Positions 1-6,600 of a stretch of 64,000 bases of DNA are shown one piece after another. The first letter of the stretch is position 1. Each line of letters begins with the position of its first letter. The translations under genes and the position numbers were made by a program. Under the pieces are notes generated by a model. It did not search any database. It was not told where the DNA came from and was given only the letters and a program-made list of their open reading frames with translations. Source of the DNA: RGIG9060 sp045645985 (GTDB taxonomy: Bacteria > Spirochaetota > Spirochaetia > Treponematales > Treponemataceae); contig JAZRJV010000038.1 of NCBI GenBank assembly GCA_045645985.1, positions 1-64,000 on the forward strand, in the 5' to 3' direction.

Positions 1-231
1 TTCATTACGAAACAGCGACTTGGAAGTTTTCTCGGAATTTGAAAATTCCTCGTCAACTTCCAATAGGAGATTTTATGAATTGTTCGGCACAGATAGTGCC
101 TCTCAATTCAAATCAAGTTTGCGATGCAAACTTGTAGATTAACTGCAATTTCTCACTAGCGTTGCGAAATTGCGTCTAAGAAGTTGTTCTAAAAATTGAA
201 ATTTTTCTCACAACTTCTTATAGGAGATTTT
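1..231 (+). promoter_or_regulatory. Tandem structured leader (sORF plus three hairpins) upstream of the chemoreceptor
   Basis: The leader is built from a repeat unit also found at 61260-61575. Positions 1-74 are the tail of one unit: a hairpin with arms TTGGAAGTT and AACTTCCAA, then the ribosome-binding site ATAGGAG. Next come a small ORF (75-137), hairpin P1 (114-134, arms CAAGTTTGC and GCAAACTTG), hairpin P2 (145-173, arms GCAATTTC and GAAATTGC), hairpin P3 (178-219, arms AAGAAGTTG and CAACTTCTT) and ATAGGAG before the chemoreceptor ATG at 232. The distance from small-ORF start to gene start is 157 nt. P3 arms differ between copies yet stay complementary, which argues for selected structure. 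The function is unknown; translational control of the downstream gene is the simplest inference. Confidence 0.7.
75..137 (+). CDS. Small leader ORF, 20 codons
   Basis: The ORF starts with ATG after ATAGGAG and encodes a 20-residue peptide beginning MNCSAQIVPLNSNQVC. Two copies at 61367-61417 and 61525-61575 encode almost the same 16 residues, so the reading frame is conserved although the peptide has no recognisable family. Its 3' half overlaps hairpin P1; the loop here (GAT) lacks the stop codon that ends the other copies, so this one runs four residues longer. It could be a translated regulatory ORF or a repeat with only incidental coding. Confidence 0.45.
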   Translation: MNCSAQIVPLNSNQVCDANL

Positions 232-2337
232 ATGAAAAATTCGCTTAAGACAAGGTTAACGCTTATTATCTCAGCGGTATCGATTATTGCAATGGCTTCG
301 ATTGCTATTTATGTTACAAGATACGCTTCTACAGGATACACACAACAAGTGGAAGATACTTTACTTGAAATTGCAAAAAGTTCTGCTAAACAAGTAAAAG
401 CTAAGGTTGATGAAGAATTTGCATTGATTCATTCTTTTGCAAAATTACCAGCAATTACAAAATATGATTATACAAAAGAAGAATTAGCAAATAAAAAAGA
501 TGTTTTAGAAAAATGTCAATTCTTTTTACCATTCTATTCACAATTTCCAGATAAATATGAAAACATCGCTTTTTACGACAAAGACGGATTCTTAGCTTTG
601 CCAAACGGAACAGTTATGCAACTTAAAAACAAACCTTATGTTGTAGAACCTTGTGCAACGGGCAAAGATTATGTTGAAGATCCAAGATTTTCTACAGTAA
701 ATAATCAAGTTTTAATGTTCTTATCAACTGTTGTAAAAGATGACAAAAATAATCCGTTAGGATGTATGGTTACAGTTCTACGAGGAAATGTTATAAATGA
801 CATCGCTGATAGTGTTGAAATTATCCCTGGGTATCATCCTGTAATTATAAACAAAGTTTCTAATGAAATTTTAACTTCCGTAGCAGAGGAAATTTCTAAA
901 GACGAAGAAAAATTAGCAAAATATACACGAACAATCCTTTCTCACACAAATGATTCAAGTTTGCAAATTTACAGAGATGTTTTATCAAACGAAAAAATGA
1001 TTTCTGTTTCATATCCAGTGGAAGGTTATGATTGGGTAGCAGTTTGTTCAGTTCCTTATGACGCATTTTTCTCATCGCTTGATAATTTGATTATGAATGT
1101 TATTATCTTGGGGACATTAGCAATCTTACTTATCATAGTAATAAGCATAGTTATTATTTCCCAAACATTAAAACCTTTGAATAATTTAAATTCATCATTA
1201 AAAAAATCAATTTCTGAAATTGCAAGCGGAAATGCAGATTTAACAGGCGAAATTGAAGTTAAAATCCATGATGAAATTGGTGATGTAATTGACAGTTTCA
1301 ATGAATTTACAAAAATTCTTCGTTCATTGATTATCAACATAAAGAAATCTCGTGTAAAACTTGAAACAGTTGGAAATGATTTAAGTCAGCAAACTGGAAA
1401 CACAGCTGTATCAGTAAAATTGCTCATCGCTAGTAGCAATAATGTAGAAACAAACTTATCAACTCAACACAACAATGTAGAATCCACTTCTGAAGCTGTA
1501 AATAATATTTCAAATATTATGAGTTCTTTCCAAACTTCTTTAGAAAAACAATCTGAAGATGTTAAAAATGCAACAAACTTTGTAAAAAGAATGATTGAAA
1601 GTATCAGTTCTGTTTCTAGCGACATTGAAGTTTTAGCTAAATCATTTTCAGACTTAATTATAAAAGCTGAAAATGGCTCAGCAAAGCAAAAAGAAGTAGA
1701 TGCTCAAATAGAAAAAATTGTAAATCAATCTGCACTTTTGCAAGAAGCAAACCAAACAATCGAAAATATTACTGCACAAACTGGTTTATTGGCGATGAAT
1801 GCAGCAATCGAAGCAGCACATGCAGGAGAAGCTGGAAAAGGATTTAGCGTTGTTGCCGATGAAATCAGAAAACTTTCTGTAACTTCAGCTGAACAAACAA
1901 AAACTATTGGTGGCCACCTTGCAAACATCAAAAAAACAATCGAAGCTATCGTTAATGTTTCTCAAGAATCAAGTAATGCTTTTGTTACAGTTGCAGATAA
2001 AATCAAAGAAACTGATGAAATCGTTACAAACATAAAATCAACACTTAACGAAGAAGTAAGAGATACTCAAATAATCAACAGTGCTTTAATTTCTGTGGAT
2101 AATAGTTCTTCTCAGGTAAAAGAATTTGGTTCTGAGATAACAACTGGAAATCAACAGATTTTGCAAAGCGTAGATAATCTACAAAACGCAACTGTTGAAA
2201 TCAAAAATTGTATGACACAATTAGGAGAATGTATCGTTTCGATTAAAGAAACAGAAGGAATCTTAAAAATGATTTCTTTGGATGTAAACGAATCAATTAA
2301 AGAAATTAACCAACAAATTGACCAATTTAATGTATAA
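232..2337 (+). CDS. Methyl-accepting chemotaxis protein with periplasmic Cache-type sensor
   Basis: Transmembrane chemoreceptor of about 701 residues that would signal to CheA/CheW. A first membrane helix at about residues 8-27 is followed by a periplasmic ligand-binding region of roughly 260 residues with Cache-like spacing, a second helix at about 290-312, a HAMP segment and a long cytoplasmic coiled coil. The hairpin tip is the classical signalling motif, including LLAMNAAIEAAHAGEAG. The start was placed at 232 because ATAGGAG lies five bases upstream; an upstream in-frame ATG at 196 falls inside hairpin P3. The ligand cannot be predicted. It is expressed behind the tandem structured leader. 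Confidence 0.93.
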   Translation: MKNSLKTRLTLIISAVSIIAMASIAIYVTRYASTGYTQQVEDTLLEIAKSSAKQVKAKVDEEFALIHSFAKLPAITKYDYTKEELANKKDVLEKCQFFLPFYSQFPDKYENIAFYDKDGFLALPNGTVMQLKNKPYVVEPCATGKDYVEDPRFSTVNNQVLMFLSTVVKDDKNNPLGCMVTVLRGNVINDIADSVEIIPGYHPVIINKVSNEILTSVAEEISKDEEKLAKYTRTILSHTNDSSLQIYRDVLSNEKMISVSYPVEGYDWVAVCSVPYDAFFSSLDNLIMNVIILGTLAILLIIVISIVIISQTLKPLNNLNSSLKKSISEIASGNADLTGEIEVKIHDEIGDVIDSFNEFTKILRSLIINIKKSRVKLETVGNDLSQQTGNTAVSVKLLIASSNNVETNLSTQHNNVESTSEAVNNISNIMSSFQTSLEKQSEDVKNATNFVKRMIESISSVSSDIEVLAKSFSDLIIKAENGSAKQKEVDAQIEKIVNQSALLQEANQTIENITAQTGLLAMNAAIEAAHAGEAGKGFSVVADEIRKLSVTSAEQTKTIGGHLANIKKTIEAIVNVSQESSNAFVTVADKIKETDEIVTNIKSTLNEEVRDTQIINSALISVDNSSSQVKEFGSEITTGNQQILQSVDNLQNATVEIKNCMTQLGECIVSIKETEGILKMISLDVNESIKEINQQIDQFNV

Positions 2338-2339
2338 AA

Positions 2340-2975
2340 TTAGCCAATCATTTTAGCCAAAACCTTTACGCCTTCAACCATCGCTTCATGTTCAACTGGA
2401 GCGATACGAGCGTAAAGGGATTCTGGAGTATCACCAGGTAACACAGGAACTTTTCTTTGCAAAAGAATTTTTCCTGTGTCGCAACCGGCATCCACAAGAT
2501 GAACAGTACAGCCAGATTCAGTTTCTCCAGCGGCTAAAACCGCTTCGTGAACATTGTGGCCCCACATCCCTACTCCACCAAATTTTGGTAAAAGTGCAGG
2601 ATGTAGATTTATTATTTTTTCAGAATAGATTTGAACAATATCTCCACTTAAAACAGTTAAAAAACCAGCCAAAACGATAGCTTCGATTTTGTGATTTTTG
2701 CACAATTCCAAAACTTTATTTGAAACAGCCAAGCGTTTTTCTTCGATTGAAGCACTTTGTGCAACTTCCTTTCCCATAACTGAAAAAGGACTTGCGATTT
2801 CTGCACAGATATTTGCTTTTTCAGCTCGTTCTAAAGCATAAGCATTTTTTGTGCTAGAAACAACCAAATCAATGTGATATGGGCAATTTTCGCCCAAACG
2901 AGATTCTTCATCAATTAAGGCTTGAAGGTTTGTCCCTCCGCCAGAAACTAAAACTGCAATTTGTAATCTTTTCAT
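2340..2975 (-). CDS. purN: Phosphoribosylglycinamide formyltransferase
   Basis: PurN transfers a formyl group from 10-formyl-tetrahydrofolate to GAR, step three of de novo purine synthesis. The N-terminus has the expected VLVSGGGTNLQALI nucleotide-binding start. The active-site region INLHPALLPKFGG carries the family's HP and the later G-x-TVHLVDAGCDTG segment carries the catalytic Asp. At about 211 residues the length is normal. The ATG at 2975 is preferred over an upstream TTG. It is the last gene of the purM-purN pair, 24 bases after purM, and has only a weak ribosome-binding site. Confidence 0.95.
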   Translation of the reverse strand: MKRLQIAVLVSGGGTNLQALIDEESRLGENCPYHIDLVVSSTKNAYALERAEKANICAEIASPFSVMGKEVAQSASIEEKRLAVSNKVLELCKNHKIEAIVLAGFLTVLSGDIVQIYSEKIINLHPALLPKFGGVGMWGHNVHEAVLAAGETESGCTVHLVDAGCDTGKILLQRKVPVLPGDTPESLYARIAPVEHEAMVEGVKVLAKMIG

Positions 2976-2999
2976 ATCGTTCAAATCTAAAATTAAAAT

Positions 3000-4055
3000 C
3001 TATTCAAAAATAACAGCATCTTCTTGTGAAGAAACTTCTTTTTCTGCTTGTGCAACTTTTCCGATTTTCCAAGCTGAAATTTCTTGTTTTGCTAATTGAG
3101 CAAGAACTTCATCAGCCTTATCTTTTGCAACTGCAAGAACAAAACCAATTCCCATATTGAAAGTATTGAACATTCTTTCAGGATTTGCACCCCGTCTTAC
3201 AAGTTCTGCAAAAATTGCAGGTTGTTCCCAACTATCTTTTTTGATAACTGAAATCAATTTTTTTTCTGGGCAAGAGTACATTCTTGGGAGATTTTCATAA
3301 AATCCGCCACCTGTAACATGTACCATTCCGTGAACAGCACCTTTGCAATTTTCTAAAACTGATAAAACTGGGCGAACATAAATTCTTGTTGGTTCAAGTA
3401 AAACTTCACCAATAGTTTTTCCAGTATCTTTTCCATCTACGATAAATTTTTCTGAAAAATCTGTTACAAGTTTACGAACAAGTGAAAATCCGTTTGAGTG
3501 AACACCTGTAGAAGCAAGTCCGATTAAAACATCCCCTTCTTCAATTTTTTCACCAGTGATAATTTCATCTTTTTCTACGATACCAACACCAAAACCTGCA
3601 ATATCGTATTTTCCTTCATCGTAGAAACCTGGCATTTCAGCAGTTTCGCCACCAAGTAAGGCACAATTTGAATCAACACATCCGTCTGCCACACCTTTTA
3701 CTAAGTCAGCAGCAACATCAGCATCTAATTTTCCGCAAGCAACATAGTCTAAAAAGTACAAAGGTTTTGCACCAGTACAAAGAATATCGTTTACACTCAT
3801 TGCAACACAGTCAATTCCAACTGTATCATATTTTTTCATAGCAAAGGCGATATCGAGTTTTGTACCAACACCGTCTGTTCCAGAAACCATAACAGGATTT
3901 TTCATTCCAGCTGGAACTTCAAACATTCCTGCAAAACTTCCAAGTCCGTTAAGAACTCCAGGAATTGCAGTTCGTTTTGCATGTGATTTATATTTTCCTA
4001 CTGCTCTGTAGCCTTCTTCAACATCAACACCAGATTGTTTGTAATCAATCATCAT
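3000..4055 (-). CDS. purM: Phosphoribosylformylglycinamidine cyclo-ligase (AIR synthetase)
   Basis: PurM closes the imidazole ring in an ATP-dependent step, producing AIR from FGAM. Diagnostic segments are SGTDGVGTKLDIA, MSVNDILCTGAKPL, LLGGETAEMPGFY and HVTGGGFYENLPRM, in the normal order. The length of 351 residues is typical. The start has GGAG eight bases upstream; two adjacent ATG codons make the exact first residue ambiguous by one. It sits between purF and purN with 15- and 24-base gaps, consistent with one operon. Confidence 0.96.
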   Translation of the reverse strand: MMIDYKQSGVDVEEGYRAVGKYKSHAKRTAIPGVLNGLGSFAGMFEVPAGMKNPVMVSGTDGVGTKLDIAFAMKKYDTVGIDCVAMSVNDILCTGAKPLYFLDYVACGKLDADVAADLVKGVADGCVDSNCALLGGETAEMPGFYDEGKYDIAGFGVGIVEKDEIITGEKIEEGDVLIGLASTGVHSNGFSLVRKLVTDFSEKFIVDGKDTGKTIGEVLLEPTRIYVRPVLSVLENCKGAVHGMVHVTGGGFYENLPRMYSCPEKKLISVIKKDSWEQPAIFAELVRRGANPERMFNTFNMGIGFVLAVAKDKADEVLAQLAKQEISAWKIGKVAQAEKEVSSQEDAVIFE

Positions 4056-4070
4056 TCACTCCAAAATTAT

Positions 4071-5522
4071 TTATTTTTCTAACTTACAATGTAAATCACA
4101 AGGAACTGAAACTGGATATTTTCCAGTAAAACAGCCTTCGCAATATCCATAAGTTGAAGGACAAATACCTTTCAATGCTTCAAACATTCCTTCAATTGAA
4201 ATAAATGCCAAAGTATCAGCACCGATTTCTTTTCTAACTTGTTCAACATCATATTGTGAAGAAATCAAGTCCGCTTTTGAAGGTGTATCAATTCCAAAAT
4301 GACAAGGGAATTTTACAGGAGGTGAAGAAATTCTAAAGTGAACTTCCTTTGCACCTGCTCTTCGTAAAATTTGAATCAAACGGCGACTTGTAGTTCCTCT
4401 AACAATTGAATCGTCAATTACTACAACTCTTTTTCCGTCAAGATCGCTTTTCATTGCATTGAGTTTTACAAAAACAAGTCTTTCACGCTCTTTTTGTGTT
4501 GGAGCAATAAAAGTACGACCAATATATTTATTTTTTACAATTCCCATAGCATAAGGAATTCCAGATTCTTGAGAATATCCAAGTGCAGCCCCTAATCCAG
4601 AATCAGGAACACCGATAACAACATCTGCGTCAACTGCACTTTCTCGAGCCAAAACTGCGCCCATTTTAATACGAGCATCTTGTACAGAAATTTCATCGAT
4701 AACAGAATCAGGACGAGCAAAATAAACATATTCAAAAACACAACTTGATTTTGTTGTATGTTCTCCAAACTCAAATGATAAAACACCATCTTCGTTAATG
4801 ATAACAATTTCGCCAGGCTTAATATCTCTAACTAATTCAGCACCAATTGCATCAAAAGCACAACTTTCGGAAGCTAAAACCCAACCATTTGGAAGTTTTC
4901 CTAAACAAAGAGGTCTAATTCCGTTAGGGTCTCTAGCACCAACCAATGTTTTTTCAGTCATTATACTTAAGGCATATCCACCTTTTATCAACTGAATTGT
5001 ATCAGCAAGAGCTCTGTCCATACCTTTTTTGTAATTTTTAGCCATCAACTTAACGATAACTTCAGTATGGGATGTTGAACCAAAAGTAGAACCAGTTTCT
5101 TCTAAAAATTCTTTTAGTTGGTCATAATTTACTAAACTTCCGTTAAAAGAAACTGCAATTGTTCCAAGTTTTGTATGATTTACAAAAGGTTGAGCATTTT
5201 CGATGATTCTGTCTTTTGCTTTTGCATAAAGAACTTGACCTACAGCGATATTTCCTTTCAAACTTGTAAGTTTATCAGTTGTAAAAACATCAGCTAAAAT
5301 TCCCATATTTTTATAATGAGAAACAGTTTCGCCATCAGAAACAGCGATACCAGCACTTTCTTGACCACGATGTTGCAAAGAATACAATCCGTAATAAGAA
5401 AGCATGGCAGCTTCACTATCAGATTCAGGTTTGTTAAGGAAAATTCCTAAAATACCACATTCATCATGAAGTTTTTCTGAATCTAAGTCAAAATTTTCAT
5501 TATGTGATGATTCTAAATTCAT
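4071..5522 (-). CDS. purF: Amidophosphoribosyltransferase
   Basis: PurF commits PRPP and glutamine to purine synthesis. The precursor has a 21-residue propeptide before the catalytic Cys22 in DECGILG, which would be exposed by processing. The Ntn glutaminase domain (LYSLQHRGQESAG, TSHTEVI) is followed by the phosphoribosyltransferase domain with VVVIDDSIVRGTTSRR. C-terminal cysteines in CHFGID and PSTYGYCEGCF fit the Bacillus-type enzyme that binds a 4Fe-4S cluster. GTAGG precedes the ATG. It is the first gene of the purF-purM-purN operon. Confidence 0.96.
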   Translation of the reverse strand: MNLESSHNENFDLDSEKLHDECGILGIFLNKPESDSEAAMLSYYGLYSLQHRGQESAGIAVSDGETVSHYKNMGILADVFTTDKLTSLKGNIAVGQVLYAKAKDRIIENAQPFVNHTKLGTIAVSFNGSLVNYDQLKEFLEETGSTFGSTSHTEVIVKLMAKNYKKGMDRALADTIQLIKGGYALSIMTEKTLVGARDPNGIRPLCLGKLPNGWVLASESCAFDAIGAELVRDIKPGEIVIINEDGVLSFEFGEHTTKSSCVFEYVYFARPDSVIDEISVQDARIKMGAVLARESAVDADVVIGVPDSGLGAALGYSQESGIPYAMGIVKNKYIGRTFIAPTQKERERLVFVKLNAMKSDLDGKRVVVIDDSIVRGTTSRRLIQILRRAGAKEVHFRISSPPVKFPCHFGIDTPSKADLISSQYDVEQVRKEIGADTLAFISIEGMFEALKGICPSTYGYCEGCFTGKYPVSVPCDLHCKLEK

Positions 5523-5591
5523 CTTTTTACCTACTTTGTTTTACGATTTAGGATTTCAACATAGTTTATTGTTTCTATGATTGAATAAAAA

Positions 5592-5621
5592 TCTATATAA
5601 AATAAAATGAATTTTTTGCAA
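5592..5621 (-). promoter_or_regulatory. Possible purF promoter
   Basis: On the minus strand TTGCAA is separated by 18 bp from TATAGA, about 70 bp upstream of purF. The gap between purE and purF (5523-5655) holds no purine riboswitch, T-box or obvious operator that I can recognise. The match is moderate. Confidence 0.35.
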
Positions 5622-5655
5622 AATGATATTTATATCACTTGCTAAGAAAACTCAA

Positions 5656-6168
5656 TTAAATTTCAACACCTTTTCCGCCATTATTTAAAGCATCTTCTGC
5701 TAATTTCTTTCGAAATTCTAAAAGTTTACTTTTAAGTTCTGGATATTTGATTGCTAAAATTTCTACAGCAAGATAAGCAGCATTTGCAGCATTATTGATT
5801 CCAACTGTAGCAACCGGAATTTGTTTAGGCATTTGTACTATAGAGTATAATGCATCAACTCCTGCTAAACCATTTGAAGTTCGACCTTTTGAATCGATAG
5901 AAAGACATTCAAGAGGAACTCCAATTACAGGTAACACAGTCATAGAAGCAATTACTCCAGGAAGATGTGCAGCAAGACCTGCTCCTGCGATAATAACTTC
6001 ATAGCCTTCATTTTCAATTTGATTGATTGTTTCTTTTAACAACTCGCCAGAACGGTGAGCAGACAAAATCCAAGCGTTGTATTCAACGCCAAAATCTTTA
6101 AGGACGGAACTAGCCTTTTTCATTGTATCAGTATCAGATGCTGACCCAAAAAATATTGCAACTTTCAT
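5656..6168 (-). CDS. purE: AIR carboxylase / N5-CAIR mutase
   Basis: PurE carboxylates the purine intermediate AIR. The N-terminal GSASDTDTM and the glycine-rich AGAGLAAHLPGVIAS are characteristic, and LSAHRSGELL contributes the catalytic His. No purK lies beside it. T. denticola PurE is known as a class II enzyme that uses CO2 directly and needs no PurK, so a class II role is likely here by analogy. The start at 6168 gives about 170 residues. There is no ribosome-binding site; a promoter ends five bases upstream, suggesting a leaderless mRNA. Confidence 0.94.
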   Translation of the reverse strand: MKVAIFFGSASDTDTMKKASSVLKDFGVEYNAWILSAHRSGELLKETINQIENEGYEVIIAGAGLAAHLPGVIASMTVLPVIGVPLECLSIDSKGRTSNGLAGVDALYSIVQMPKQIPVATVGINNAANAAYLAVEILAIKYPELKSKLLEFRKKLAEDALNNGGKGVEI

Positions 6169-6173
6169 AATTG

Positions 6174-6202
6174 ACAATAGCATAAAAAGAAAAGATTTTC
6201 AA
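6174..6202 (-). promoter_or_regulatory. purE promoter, apparently leaderless
   Basis: TTGAAA (6202-6197), a 17-bp spacer and TATTGT (6179-6174) lie on the minus strand, with the purE ATG five bases after the -10. Transcription would start at or within a base or two of the ATG, matching the absent Shine-Dalgarno sequence. Confidence 0.6.
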
Positions 6203-6240
6203 TATACACTTCAAAATTTTGCAAAATGAATAATTACTAC

Positions 6241-6341
6241 CAGAAAAAACTGGCTCTCGCCGAAAATCCCAAAACTCGCTGGTGCTGCGCTGCGCTTGCA
6301 AGGCTTCGTTTTGTTATTTTCGGCTACGCCAGTTTTTTCTG
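6241..6341. repeat. Large covarying palindromic repeat, copy 1
   Basis: The outer arms CAGAAAAAACTGGC (6241-6254) and GCCAGTTTTTTCTG (6328-6341) pair perfectly over 14 bp. Inside lie unpaired TCTC and TAC, then the pair GCCGAAAAT/ATTTTCGGC, a small bulge, and AAAAC/GTTTT around a loop containing GTGCTGCGCTGCGCTTGCAA. Copies at 20145, 47444 and 26153 (inverted) keep the same layout and most of the loop but have different, internally complementary arm sequences. The A-rich left and T-rich right arms would also terminate transcription in both directions. Confidence 0.75.
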
Positions 6342-6532
6342 CATTTATTGTGATTTTGCAAACTTTTTGCGTTTCGCGAGAAAGGGGCGGAGTTGTGATT
6401 GCACTTATTGTCATTTTGTATACTTCTTTCGTTATGACAGGTAAAAGTATGGCGAGTTTTTGTTTATAAAAACTCGCGCTGTTTGCATTGCAAACAGCAC
6501 AAACTTCTTGCGTTTGGGTGGAAAATTTTTAT
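6342..6532. repeat. Non-coding tail of repeat copy 1 with two adjacent perfect hairpins
   Basis: No gene is supported here. The first half resembles the 3' flank of the other palindrome copies (TCTGCATTTATTGTG, then AAAGGGGCGGAG). It is followed by two back-to-back hairpins: GCGAGTTTTT/AAAAACTCGC at 6452-6477 and GCTGTTTGC/GCAAACAGC at 6478-6498. Confidence 0.5.
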
Positions 6533-6575
6533 AAAAAAAAAACCCGACGAAGATTTTTTGCAACTCCGTCAGGGT
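6533..6575 (-). terminator. Terminator of the first variable lipoprotein gene
   Basis: On the minus strand a stem formed by ACCCTGACG and CGTCGGGT arms is followed by about nine T. A closely similar terminator (28045-28090) follows the second paralogue, so the 3' end is conserved with the gene. Confidence 0.75.
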
Positions 6576-6600
6576 ATAAAGATTTTATGTAAAGAATAAA

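Noticed and set aside
5523..5655. Purine riboswitch upstream of purF
   Set aside because: No three-way-junction purine aptamer core or characteristic loop sequences can be seen; only a moderate promoter.
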